From positions 45,515,167-45,579,166 of the forward strand of contig NC_041011.1 in the NCBI RefSeq assembly GCF_004193775.1: a DNA stretch of 64,000 nt, in the 5' to 3' direction. The position numbers and the translations under genes are program-made. Shown piece after piece: positions 12,637 to 24,865 of this stretch. Position 1 is the first letter of the stretch; every line of letters starts with the position of its first letter. A model generated the notes under the pieces. The model saw nothing but the letters and a program-made list of their open reading frames with translations. It had not been told where the DNA came from and made no database searches. The DNA is from Glycine soja (Eukaryota; Streptophyta; Magnoliopsida; Fabales; Fabaceae).

Positions 12637-13795
12637 TGTTTGTTACCCGTGATGATATTTTAAATGGGGCTTGAGTTGTTGCTTATGAAATTGATTTTAT
12701 TGTAGTCATTATGAAGTCAGACACAAACATTGGTATGAAAGGAAGGATGTTATTTATCTTAATTGATTGGGAAATGAGTGATAAGTATAAGGATAGGAAG
12801 AAAGATTTGGTAAGAACAAATACTGACAATAGAAAATGTGGGTGTCCCTTTAAGATGCATGAGAAACCAATGGTTGGAGGTCAAAGATGGATGATGAAGT
12901 TAGTGTTTGGGAGTCACAATCATGAAATGAAAAAGTCATTAGTTGGACATCCATACATTGGTCAATTGACTAAGGATGTAAAGATTATTATTGTTGATAT
13001 GACAAAGTCAATGGTGAAACCAAGAAATATTCTCTTAACGTTAAAAGAGCACAATGTCAATAGTTACACAATAATCAAGCAAATATACAATGCCAAAAGT
13101 GCATGCCTTTCGTCCATAAGAGGCAGTGATACTGAAATGTAATAACTAATGAAACTTCTTGAACGGGATCAATATATTTATTGGCATAGATTAAAGGATG
13201 AAGATGTTGTATGTGATATCTTTTGGTGTCTATACAATGTCTTTAATTTGGTATTTTTGATAGATAACACCTACAAAACAAACAGGTACAGACTCCTATT
13301 ACTTGACTTTGTTGGTGTCACACCAACAAAGATGACATTCTTTGTTGGTTTTGCCTATTTGGATGGAGAACATTTAAATAATGTTGTGTGGGCTCCAGAA
13401 CGATTTCGAGGTCTTTTTCTCATACTTGATGCCCTCCTTAGAGTTATTGTTATCGATAGAGATCTAACATTGGTTAATGGAATAAAGATTGTATTCATTG
13501 AGTGTATCAACTTGTTGTGTGGTTTCACATTGATAAGAATGTGAAGGAAAAGTGTAAATCTCTGATTGGTCAAAAAAATGCATGAGATTATGTCATGGAA
13601 GCCTAGAGGAGTTTGGTCGATTGTCCTTCCGAGGATGAGTTTGATGAGTGCCTTAAGAAGTTTGAAATTGTTTGTTCACCATGACCAATGTTTGTTGACT
13701 ATGTCAACCAAATATGGATAATTTCTCACAAAAAAAATTGTTAAAACTTGAACGAATAATGTGATGCACTTAAGAAACACAATAACAAACAGGTA
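12637..13795 (+). pseudogene. MULE transposase relic (FAR1/MuDR type)
   Basis: One frame reads through an N-terminal zinc-binding part (KDLVRTNTDNRKCGCPFKM, then GSHNHEMKKSLVGHP) and a transposase core (LIDNTYKTNRYRLLLLDFVG, then VIVIDRDLTLVNGIKIVF, then FEIVCSP and FVDYVNQIW). The two aspartates in IDNTYK and IDRDL match the first two acidic positions of the MULE DDE domain. The copy is dead. There is an in-frame TGA after FVTRDDILNGA near 12672, a TAATAA pair at 13140-13145, a small frame disruption after about 13535, and a TGA after EIVCSP near 13681. Terminal repeats were not found. It lies between VPS33 and PUB14. Confidence 0.85.
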
Positions 13796-15091
13796 TGAAA
13801 ATTATAATTTTTTTTTTGCTTAGGATTTTGGAAACTGTATCCTTTTTTTTGTTTTTTTGTAAAACATGTATCAGACAATAAATGTATCTTTGGTCAAAGA
13901 AAAAGTTTAAAATTTTTATAACCACAGTTCAATCCCTTTTTGTATTATTTGCTTCTATAATAATAAAAACAAAATATGAAAATAAGTACATAACTACATG
14001 ATTAACAATTACATATACTATGTATAAAAATACAATAATATATAAAATTTGCTTAAAAGAATTATATATAATATATAATTATATGATTTTTCCTTTTGTG
14101 ATTCCTATGAATTTATTCATAATTAATAGAGCTGTTGGAAATGTTACCTAAATGGAAGTATTGAAGCTCATGTTATGGTACTTTGCGTGAAATGATAAAT
14201 TGTATGCAATATGTTGAGATTAATAGACAACTTATTTAAGCTAGATTATATTCATACCAGCAAAAATTTAATCATCAAGATTATTAGAAAATTACGGATC
14301 CATATCATCTTAATTGGTATATTACGCTATTAATTGTTGGATAACGAATTCTCTCGCACAATTAACAAAATAACAATTTGGTAGAAAAGTAAATACTTAA
14401 AAAGAAAAAGGGGATAAAAGTATTTGTTCTTCACAATCCTGGAACGGAGGACATAACTTCAATTACCTTTGAACTAGAAAAAAAAAAGTTTCAGAAATCA
14501 TGAGACAAGGGTACCTAGCAGCCGCTGCTTCAACCATGCTTGTTGAATTAACTTCTCTAAAAGTAACAATCCTGCATAACCTTAAAAGGTAGCCCTGCCC
14601 ATTCTATTTTGGTCTCTCTAACCAATACTATCTTTAGATAACTATTTGTGACTATTATAGTATTATCGTTCTGTAAAAAACAAAGTTCATTCAACAATTT
14701 TAGAAAATTGATAAAAGTAAACAAATAATAATACAAATAGTTAATAGATAAATGGAAAAAAATAAAAACATCATTTGGCATAATAAAAATTCAGTTATGC
14801 CAGTAAATTTTAAATCTTGAATTAAACATAAAAAATATTTTTAGAAATCAGTATTTCATTTTTTTTTTATTTTTCTTCTTACTCTTTCCATATATAGAAT
14901 TTTTTCTTCAATTGGCAAATATATATGTGTCGTACATTCATTTTCTGCATTGACAGGAAAAAAAAGTAAAACATGAGGCTATCTATGGACATTCTAGTCA
15001 ATTCAAAGGCTATCTATCTACGGCCAAAAGAAGGATAGCATGACACATTTTTTATCATACAAAATATTGACATACAGCCAAAATTACTTAA
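13796..15091. other. AT-rich spacer
   Basis: No gene is recognised. The only structure noted is the roughly 105-bp dispersed repeat at 14515-14632. Part of the left side may be the unrecognised 3' portion of the MULE relic. Confidence 0.5.
14515..14632 (-). repeat. dispersed repeat, copy 1
   Basis: Shares ACCTAGCAGC, CATGCTTGTTGAA, GCATAACCTTAAAA and GTAGCCCTG, in the same order and strand, with 25361-25460 inside the last intron of RABF1. On the minus strand both copies keep a short frame reading [10 protein letters not shown] and LLGTL. That suggests a mobile or gene-derived sequence, but I do not recognise the family. Confidence 0.65.
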
Positions 15092-15534
15092 GAGTGTATT
15101 TGGATGAAAAAATTTAAAATTCTGAGAAATTTTAAATTTTAAGAATTTCAAATATTTCAATTGAAATTTTTTTATTTTCAAAATTTTGTGTTTAGATAAA
15201 AAAAATTAAAATTATGAAGATGAAAAAAAATGAATAAAAAAGAGAGAAGATATGGTTGGTGTGTTAGTTATACGTGTTCCTCTATGCTCACATTCGATAT
15301 CTTAAGAGCTCGAACGGTGTTTCTTGAAGAAGAATGTAAGAAGAGAATTTCAATTTCTCACTTTTTAGAAGGAAATTGAAATTCTAGTTTTTAGTTGTTT
15401 AAAATTTTGTTTTAAAATTCCAAAATTTTAAATTCTTCATAAAAAGTATCCAAACAATGAATTCTAAATTACAGAAATTCAAATTATCTGATAAATTACT
15501 TTCCTCATCTAAAATCCTCTATTCAAACGCACTC
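15092..15534. mobile_element. Tourist-like (PIF/Harbinger) MITE
   Basis: A 443-bp AT-rich element with terminal inverted repeats: GAGTGTATTTGGAT on the left and, on the reverse strand of the right end, GAGTGCGTTTGAAT. It is flanked by the trinucleotide TAA on both sides, the PIF/Harbinger target. The sub-terminal sequence is also roughly palindromic. There is no coding capacity. Confidence 0.75.
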
Positions 15535-17297
15535 TAAAATCATTCGTACTGAAACAAAATCAAAATCAAAATCAGCAACAATAGAGTAAACAAACACGAG
15601 AGATCACAAGAGTAAGTGTAGTAGTTTGGCTTGCACAAAAGCTATTAGTAACATTTAACAAGACTACAAGAGGCAGCACGATGAATTTACATATCATATA
15701 TTCCTCGGAAAATGACTCTACATTTCAACTCATAAAACCTTAAACTTCAGAAATAAGAATTTCCTGAAGGATGAAATTTGAAAAATGACCAGGTCATTAA
15801 GCAGGACACTCCACTATCCTAAATAAAAGAAACTTGCTCAAACAGTTAAAGTCCAATTCTTGCAGTAGCTAGGCTGTTAGATGCTCATCTAAGAGTCCCA
15901 ACTCTGCATAATCTATCTAGTTTGAGTTTTAGCATTCATATATTCTTGAACATCTGCAAAGACACACAGACTAGACAAGTAGACAACATAAATTTCTGAA
16001 AAAAAATATTCACCATTTAGTTTTTAATCACCGGCCACCACAAATATTAGATGTAAACTAGTCATAAAAGGTTAACATCAGTTTACAAGAGATGATGGCT
16101 TGTAATTCTCATGTCCCCAAATATCAATACAGCAAGCAGGACAATCTGATTTAGCTCAATTATTATAATTTTGAAAGCTTGAAGGCTAATTATCACATCA
16201 CATCACATTCTTTGTTACTTAATTAGCAACTAACTAACCTTTGTCATTGATATCAATGGGAAGGGCAACCTTTACTGGAAAGTGGAAACTTGAGGCAATC
16301 TAGGTTGTGTTGTGGTGGAGTGCTAGTACTGCTACGGCTTGAATTCCCATTTGAGGCATGCATGGACCTTCACTGGAAGGTTCAAATACATCTCCAAGTT
16401 AGTCAATTTATTTATTGTCTTTCCCGAACATGAAAGGCAGATTATATAAGAGAATAACTCAGCTGGCTATCACTAGCTAAAACTACACACTTGTAACACA
16501 AGGGCAGGAATTGATATCTATAGACAAGGACATCAACAGGAACAAGGACATCCTTATCCATCGGTAAGTGACAAGCTAGGAGAAGTCCAAACAGCTGCAT
16601 TTTCATTTAAAGGATCATCCTTAGTAAACTTGGATACTCCGCCAGACAAACCTTGTTGTTAAAGAAATGGTGAAGAGAGTAAAGATGGCTATGTTCCTGC
16701 ATCCAGAGAAATGGTGAAGAGATGAATGATGATAATGTTAAAGAAAATTATGTTGACCCTTCATGAGTTAATGCAAGGAGATATTTATGTGTGAGAAATT
16801 CTCTTCTACACTTTCAATAATTGTATAGGTGATAACAGATCATGTCTTTTGTCCCTTCTTAATAGGTTGTCAGGTTTTTAATTTGCTTAAGGCTTCTCTA
16901 GAATCTAAGATGCTCTTGACCAGTGTTTTTCTCAAGAACAATGATATCTTAGGAATTTAAATTGTTCTACGTTTATTGATCATAAGAAAATAGTCTTTAA
17001 ATTGTTCTACTTAAACGTTGGCTTTTACCACAACAGAAAGTTCCAAGAATTACAAACTTTGCGGTGACAGACAATGGCAGAAACTTATTCCATTTATAAT
17101 CCTAGCATAACATCTTCAATAGACAATTCACAGAATTTCCTATACAGACAAATGACAGCCAAACATAATGCAAAGTTCCTGCACAGGATTTAAAACAAAA
17201 AAGATGAATACACTATTATGATGTGGCAATAATGGCATGGTTTATAACACATAATTTTCAGACCATCTATGAGCTATATAACGAAGCAACACTGAGA
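15535..17297. other. 3' flank of PUB14
   Basis: No gene is recognised. The segment includes the inverted-pair repeat at 16680-16985 and, next to the stop codon at 17298, presumably the PUB14 3' UTR. Confidence 0.5.
16680..16985 (-). repeat. dispersed repeat, copy 2 of an inverted pair
   Basis: Reverse-complement counterpart of 900-1145, slightly longer because of small insertions. Shared blocks include CTACACTTTCAATAATTGTA, TTTAATTTGCTTAAGGCTT and GGAATTTAAATTGTTCTAC. No coding frame. Confidence 0.75.
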
Positions 17298-20200
17298 CTA
17301 TGAACTCTGCAGATTATCAACCCCTTCCATTCGCTGCAAGAGTTCCAATATGCTTCCAGCTTTTCTCTTAGCTCTATCAGTTCCATTTTCTGACAACTCC
17401 TGCAGTGCTGCTTCTGCACCATGTTCTTTCGCTAGTTTTAATTGCAGTGGATCTCCGGTGCATAGTGACCACAAGACAGCAGCAGCATTCTCTCGATTGC
17501 GTGGAGAGCCGGTTCGTATAACCTCAACAAGAATATGAATTGGCTCGGCCTGACCGATCGCTACCCTGCCTTCATGGTGGCTTGCAAGGATTGCCATAAT
17601 AGCTAGTGCTTCATCTACCATTCCACCCCCAGCATCCGTCAGAAATTGTATCAGTGGGGCTACTATACCAGCTTTTACAGCTCTTGCTTTATTTCCCTGA
17701 TAAATAGATAGGTTGAAGATAGCAGTAGCAGCATCCTTCTTACCTCTAGGAGTACCTTCACAAAGTAACTTTATTAGAGCAGGGATAGCTCCAGCTGCAC
17801 CTATTTGCACCTTGTTCTCGTCTAGAACCGATAAACTAAAGAGAGTTGCAGCTGCATTTTCTCTAGCCTCCATGCTGCCATTTTTCAGTACATCTACAAT
17901 ATCCGGTATGGCTCCAGCATTTACTATAGTTCCTTTGTTACTCTCGTTGATGGAAAGATTGAGAAGCGCTGTAACAGCATGCTCCTGAGTTCGAGGGTCT
18001 GAAGAAGACAACAGATCTACAAGAGGTGGTATTGCTCCTGCCTCAGCAATGCATACTCGGTTGTCTGCATTCCTTTTAGCCAGCAACCGGAGCTCACCAG
18101 CAGCTGCCCTTTGCTGTTCTATATCGTTACTCGTTAGTTTATCCAATAAAGCACTAATAGCAGTTCGATCACAATCTGAAAGACTGCTGCCACCACATTT
18201 CTTTGTTCTACAGTTCCCTTGTTTCTTTGGTAGCTCAATACCGTTGCTTTCACACCACAAAGCAATCAAACTCTTCAAAACATAGTTAGGGGTAAGGGCT
18301 GTATGCACAAGTGTCTGCTGTGTCTTGGGGCAGGTTTTGTGACCAGCATCAAGCCATTTTTGAATGCAAGATCTTTCATATGTCTGCAAAAGAAGGCAAA
18401 AAGTTTATGAATAATCATAACATATACGTTAGAACAGTCCCACGTACAAAGATAATCTCGGATTATACCTGACCAGTGGAGACAATTACAGGATCTTTCA
18501 TTAGTTCAAGAGATATAGGACATCGAAAATCATCTGGGATCATGGGAGACCTGTGCTTAACTGACAATTTTTCACATTCACTGGAATCAACTTCAGGATT
18601 TTCTGTGAGCACACATTCCCTCAGTTTGCTGAGAAGGGATGTGATCATTTCAAAAGAATCGCCGAGTTCTCCACCACTTGTGATGAACAATTCATGCAAT
18701 TCACTAGACTCTTTCCTTAGGTCATTTATTGTCCTTAGATGCAACTTTTCAGAAAGTCTCTTCAGTACAGCAGGACCAGGGTCCTTTTCTTTTTGTGCCA
18801 CTGCCATATCCAGGTCTAGTTGTATATCAGCAAATTCTGTTTGAGCTTTGGCTCTTTTGAATTGAGCATGCACCAGTTCAATCTGAAGGATTAAAATAGT
18901 TGTGAAAAATAATGTACATAAGATGCCACCCATTCTCTTTGCCAAAAACATCAAGAAGTTTAAAAGCACAAAAATCAAATATGACTAGAAGAAATAATAG
19001 GGAAAAGGTAAAAGTTTGAGTCATCATGGAATTGTATATAGTATAGCTGGTCTCCTTCCAATATAGTATGATAAAGGTTTACCTGTTCTCGAACTTCATC
19101 CGATATGTCAAGTTTATTGTAAGGAATTTCACTGAGCACAGCTTCAATTTTTTCAGTTACTTTTTGGAACTTATCTGCTGTATCATTCCTCCGCAAAGCC
19201 TGAGACATGTAATTAATTTGATAAAAATTAACAGTCAGTATCAACTAACATGTTGGGTAACAAAACTGAACCAGAAAGCATAGAGCATCTGCATTATCCA
19301 CAATGAAATATGATATGGTCAGCTAATGCACTGTACACATGGAGGAAGAAACTTGCACAGCTAAGGCCTTGTTTCAAGAATACAGAATATTTTAGAATTT
19401 AAATTTTAAGCATCTGTTGTGTGTGTGTGTGTGTTAAGAAAGTCCCACCAAAAAGAAAAAGGGTAACATGAAGTTTTGGTGATTGGCAGTTTGGCAATGT
19501 TAGGATACAGGCAAACTACAAAGCAGAATTGTATTCTTCATAATCTTCTCAGAAAGAAATCACCCTAAAATCAAATCATTGGGATCTCATATTGGAAAAT
19601 ATACAGCTTTTCATCAACTTTCTTAAGAGATTGATTTAGATTTTGTGTATATAAATAATTGTACAAACTGTGCAATGATACACAAGAGAAATCATTCCTT
19701 CCATCTCAATATGGTATTAGAGCATTGACATCTACCATAAAAAGAGGTTTTTCCCTCTGCTGCACAGGGCTCTCAAAGCTTGTCTTTTTCTTTTCCTTTC
19801 TCAGTTTTCTGCTCTCTTCTCTCCAACAAATCAAGATCTCACTCTTGTCTACCGTTCCAAAGTGTAACCATCTTGTTTATACTGCCTATAAGGTCTCTTT
19901 CATACATTTCATCAAGGCTCAAGGTTATCAAGATCTTAAATGTTTGCTTCAGCTCAATATTTCTCCTACCGTTGCGTATAATGACAAGTCTTGAAAATTT
20001 GGTAATGTGTATTTGGACATTATTTGCTTTTGCCCTTGATGGTTAAGCGTTGATGATGTGAGCAGCTTCTGCTTTGGGTGGTTAAGCATTGATATTAATT
20101 TGTTTTGTTTCTACCTCACATGGTGGTTAAACCTCTCTTTATCAACTGATGAAATTGACGGCTTCAGCAATTATTATGGCTAAGCCTTGTTTGATTTACT

Positions 20201-21194
20201 TTTATTAAATGGTTAAGGATTGAGTGTATCTTCTAGCTAGTGGTTAAGTTTCTCGTTCTTTATTTTCTTCCTAAGTTGAGTCATTTTATCATAGAAAATA
20301 TTCTCTCCGCATCATCAACACCTCATCTGTTTGTTCCAAGGATAATCTTGACAACATCTTTACTAAGTCTTTACAAGGGCCCAATATAGCATATATATAT
20401 GTAACGAGCTAGATACATATACATATTCTCCATTGAGAGGAAGTGTTAAGATATGTTGCGATACTATCCTGATTCTATTTCCCTGTTTTCTTGTTCTTCT
20501 ATTTTATTTTAATTTTCTTAGAAAGAAAGCTTGAGCATATTATTTAGTTTCCTTGGATAGCTTTTTTTGGGTCACCATGACATTGGTGTGGAGTATCCAC
20601 CAGCTTTATTGATGAGTATTCTTTCCCAAGAAATTTGACTGACCACCTTTAGTGGGATCTCCCCTTTATCCACATGAGTTGAACCCGAGACCACTCAATC
20701 AACCACTTGTTGGTAGTTTCCTTAGATAGCTTGATGCTACCTGAGTTAATTTTGGATTATAATCAAGCTATCTAAAAAAACTACACAAAACTCATTGGTT
20801 GAGGACAAAATTGAGTTTAATTCCCAAAATTCATTCCCTTAGGCAAAACACCAAAACTACACAAAATTCATTCAACCCTTGGGGAGCTTCACAAAAACCA
20901 AAAAGGCCATACCTGATAAAGCTTACTCCCTTGGTTCACATCCTTTAAAAGGGTCTTAGCTGAACCCAAAGCAACAAAGAGAGAGTCAAAGCTTTGAAGT
21001 TGTTCATCGCTGAGGGACTCATCACTATTATCCTTCAATTCCTCAAAGAGAGGACTCAAAAGCTTCACCCTGCGAACCAAATTCCCATACACCTTCTTGC
21101 ACAAGTTCTGACTCTCTGGCAACCCAGAAATCTCCTTGATGCACTCAACCAAACGACTCATAACCACACCCTTCGAGCTCTCGCTCCCACCCAT
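17298..21194 (-). CDS. PUB14: U-box/ARM-repeat E3 ubiquitin ligase, PUB14-like
   Basis: A plant U-box E3 ligase: the U-box recruits an E2 and the ARM repeats bind substrate. Four exons, 20913-21194, 19083-19199, 18469-18882 and 17298-18383, all with GT-AG introns in phase 0, give 632 aa, the length I recall for Arabidopsis PUB14. Residues 1-240 form the helical U-box N-terminal domain ([33 protein letters not shown]). The U-box is at about 249-322 ([19 protein letters not shown], then [20 protein letters not shown]), split by intron 3. ARM repeats follow to about 620 ([46 protein letters not shown]). The start is the ATG at 21194 in a strong context (AAGATGG); in-frame codons upstream include no ATG. 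Intact; close paralogues such as PUB13 are the main alternative. Confidence 0.95.
19660..20470 (+). mobile_element. copia retrotransposon relic in PUB14 intron 1
   Basis: TGGTATTAGAGC at 19712-19723 matches the initiator-Met tRNA primer-binding site of copia elements with one mismatch. At 20341-20400 the frame [19 protein letters not shown] matches the end of copia RNase H. It is followed by a polypurine tract (GAGAGGAAG) and TGTTAAGATA, a typical 3' LTR start. Only about 700 bp lies between them, so nearly all gag-pol is deleted. The interior has several spaced copies of TGGTTAAG (20040-20245). Matching LTRs could not be paired. Confidence 0.65.
20569..20722 (-). mobile_element. possible tRNA-derived SINE fragment
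   Basis: On the minus strand, GGTTCAACTC (20686-20695) fits the pol III B box and is preceded by TGGTTGATTGAGTGG, an A-box-like stretch at roughly tRNA spacing. The 3' tail and target duplications were not identified. Also in PUB14 intron 1. Confidence 0.4.
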
Positions 21195-24100
21195 CTTGAG
21201 AAAAAAAGTCAAAGATGCAAACTTTGACCACAGGATCGAAGATGCCTCAAATTTGGAAGGTACCCAGATGAGGGATCACAATGGAGAATTGAAACCCACC
21301 ATGAGCTGAAAGAGAGAGAAGCTTTGTGTTTATTGATGTTACTTGTTAAGGGAGAACTTGGGAAAGAGAAATGGAATTGGAAAATTGTGGAGGACGAAAT
21401 CAAAGTATAAGAAAGAAAGTAATTGAAATGGGAGAGAAAGAATTGAAGAAAGAGTGTTTATTTATTTAAGATTAAGAAGACATTGAGAGGTTTTGCGTTT
21501 GACCTTTTGAAAAGGTCTTTGCCTCGTTCGTAGGTAAGAGGTAAGACAGACACTATGAAAGAACCAACAGTGTTGTTCTCTTTCTCTCCTTTGACCAAAT
21601 TGTGGTCTTGCAAAATGTTTTTTTTTTTTTTACCTCCTAAAATTTAGTTTAAGTGGGAAAAGATATTTTTTAATGATCAAATTTCGAGCGATAAAACCGA
21701 CTAAGTTGGACAAAGACAAAATTGTCGCCTAACTCCGATTATTCGGCTTCAACTTGTAGTTGTGTGTATTAAAAAACAGAAATCGAACAGATGGAGTTTA
21801 CCCTGATAATTTTTACTTCTTGAAATAGATTGGTTTTTAAGGTAGATTATATAATTACTTAATGCGATGGTTATAAGTGTTTATAAAATTAATACAAAAT
21901 AAAGTTATGATCCATAAAATTAGCTGAAAAGTTAATTAGTAAATAAAAGTTGAATTAGCTTATTACATTATAAGTATTGGGTAAAATTTGTTGTTGAACT
22001 AATTAAAAAGTGTAAGATAACAAAAAAAATTAATAAAATGATTATTTATTTAAAAAATGTAACAAGAAAAATGAATGAATATATTATGAATAAAAATGAA
22101 AGAAAATATAAAAAATTATAAGTTAAAAGCCAATGTTTTTAGAAATATTATTTAAAATAATGTTTCACACAATATTAAAAATTATTAAAAAAAATAATTT
22201 ATCAAACCATCAAACACATTTTTTGGCTAGTAAAAAATAATTAAAAACTAGATTAATGTCTTATCAAACATATAAGTTATATTCAATTTTAATAATTTAC
22301 AACTAAACTTGATCACTTTAAAACTTCACCTATACTTTATATACATGTTATTATTTTAAAAATCTCTATCATTATCAATATTTTTTTATCCGTTAAAATT
22401 AAACAGACTGTTAAAAAATTTATAACACTTACAGATTATATTCAATTATGGACTCCATTGATATCATTATGGACATGTTCTTCAATTTATAACCCTGAAC
22501 AAATTTTTCTACTGTTGTTTTTATTTTATTTTTCCAACTTTTTTTACACATTATTTTTCCAACCTAAACTTTTAAATCTTATCAAGTTAATATATAATTT
22601 AATGTGTCTTGCTAGTGTCCATAGAATTTTTTTATTGAAAATCATGTTATGACAACTATAATGAGATACATTAATAATATTTTGGTTAAAAAATAATATT
22701 TTCCCTTCTATTTTTTAAATATGTAATTTTAGACTTCTTATTTTGTAATTGAGACATTTTGTTTTTTACTTTTTAAAAAAATCACAATTTAAGTTCCCTA
22801 TTTTTAATTGAGACATTTCGCTTTCACTTTTTAAAAAATATGCAATTTTAGTTTCACCTTTTCAATTTTCAAACTTGACTATGTACATTTTTAATTGTTT
22901 TTTTAATAAATTAAGTTTGTTAACTATTAAATAATTTTGTTAAAAAATACTTATTATGTAGATGATAAATAGACATGTGTCAATCAAAATTTACTAAATA
23001 CATAAATCAATTTTTAAAATTTGGTTACAAGGACTAAAATTGTGAATTTTTTTTAAAGTGAAAGATAAAATATCTCAATTAAAAAATATAGGACTAAAAT
23101 CACAGTCTTTTTAAAAATGGAAGATGAAATGTCTTAATTAAAAAATAAGAAAACTAAAATCACATTTAAAAAAATAAGAGGATAAAAATTACATGTTAAC
23201 CCAATATTTTAAAATTTTCCATTTTTTATTCTTTAAACATTATCTTTAAAATACCGTTCAACATTTGTCTAGTTTAATTACTAAAAGTATCAAGTTATAT
23301 TTATTTCTGAAAGTGTAGATTTCTACAGGTTAATTATCATATATATTCTACCAAGTTGTAAAGTCATAAACTATTTCTTCTTCAAAAGAGCAATTTATAT
23401 AAGTAAAAATGATTAAGCATCAAAACAAGTTTTGACTTTGAAAACTGAGTCAATTCAAATTCTACCATTAACCTTCATTCATCTTTTGACAATTGAAGGC
23501 TTTAAGGTGATTTGTCAATTCCATAACACAGATTATAATTGCATTAAGTTGTAAATATTTTGATGAACATTAACTCAATCATGATTTTTGAAAATTCTTA
23601 TCAAACGGCAGAAGCATTTTGAAATTTCTAATAAACTTTGCCGACACGATGCTGTAAACCGCCTATTATATCAAGACGCGTGCGTGGCCAGCCACTAAGA
23701 CAAACCAGAATTTTGCAACATAAACGAGAAATTTGAAACCTACAAAAGTGAATTAAAAAATTGAAATAGCCTTGGCTTTTATTTTATTTTATTAAAACAA
23801 AAGTCAAATAAAAAATGAAATAGCAACGGCCTATTGTATACGTCATTTTCCATTTGACTTTTGGCATGCCTTTACTCATTAGTCGTTAATCAGTCACCCT
23901 TGCCTAGCCCAAGTTGGTTGCGTAAAGGAAATGCAATTCACACTTTACTAAATAATATTTTTTTTAAATAATTATTTGGTTATATAATAAATAATCTTAT
24001 AAATACAAACATAATTGTCTTGGTAGCATAGCTTAAGTTAACCCAATATTTCAATTAAGTCCGCCGACCGTGGATCAAGCTTAATGTTTTGCATTAGGTA

Positions 24101-24865
24101 CTGTAAGGAGTTTAATCAGATAAATTGTGCCAACAATTTTTTTTTTTCTGCAAATGATCATAAATTATATTGTAGTTTTATTCATAGCCTCTACATTACA
24201 AGCTTTAACTCATATAAGGATATAAGGACATGTTTTAATCAAGTACTTATTCAATAAACCCCTATCAAATGTGAACTTGTTTATAAGCTTAAGCAGTTAA
24301 ACCTTAAGAAAACCTAAGAGAAACTTATAAAAAGTTACAAATTGCTTTCATAAATGATAAATCTAAACAAATCGATTCCATATGCCTCCCAAGTCTAAAA
24401 TTATAATCTAAAGTAGTGGTATTAAAAAGATTATGCACCAAGATCAGTCCACGTAAGACGCAATGTAAATTTATAAAACCACCAACATCCAAATATGTTC
24501 AATTTAGCATTGATTAGTGGTTCTCACAAAGCATGGTCTGTAACAACCAAATCCAAATGCATGGGCGTCTCACTTGGCATCATTGATATTATAGCCTTAA
24601 TTAGGCATACCAATCAATAAGAGACAAGTCAAGGGATATGAAATCATAACAGACATGACTCGTATTTGTGGGTCTCACAAAGCATAGCCTAATACGTATC
24701 ATCTATCTGACATGACCTCCAGGATATTATTATTACAGGTTGATAAAAAGACCATAGAAATTATCTAATCACAATATACATAAACACAATCCATACATTA
24801 TATAGTTTTGAAGGATCCAAAGCTAATGCAGATCCCTTCCCTTACTGAACTGCTATCTGGCTACA
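21195..24865. other. PUB14 promoter to RABF1 3' flank
   Basis: The 300 bases upstream of the PUB14 start should hold its 5' UTR and core promoter (tracts of GAAAGAGAGAA on the plus strand are typical of plant leaders). Beyond that the sequence is AT-rich. A fold-back lies at 22685-23205, and I see nothing in 23206-24800. Confidence 0.5.
22685..23205. mobile_element. fold-back (MITE-like) element
   Basis: The left arm (about 22690-22880) and right arm (about 23020-23205) are inverted copies built on TATTTTTTAA, ATTTTAG and TAATTGAGACATTT. The outer ends read GGTTAAAAA and, reversed, GGTTAACAT. No coding capacity. Exact ends and target duplication are not resolved. Confidence 0.55.

Noticed and set aside
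17350..18844. Plus-strand frames of 62-122 codons
   Set aside because: Antisense shadows of the PUB14 exons; the minus-strand frame has unambiguous U-box and ARM repeats.
21195..21212. N-terminal extension of PUB14 exon 1 by six codons
   Set aside because: It would need a TTG start; the ATG at 21194 has a strong context and gives the family length.
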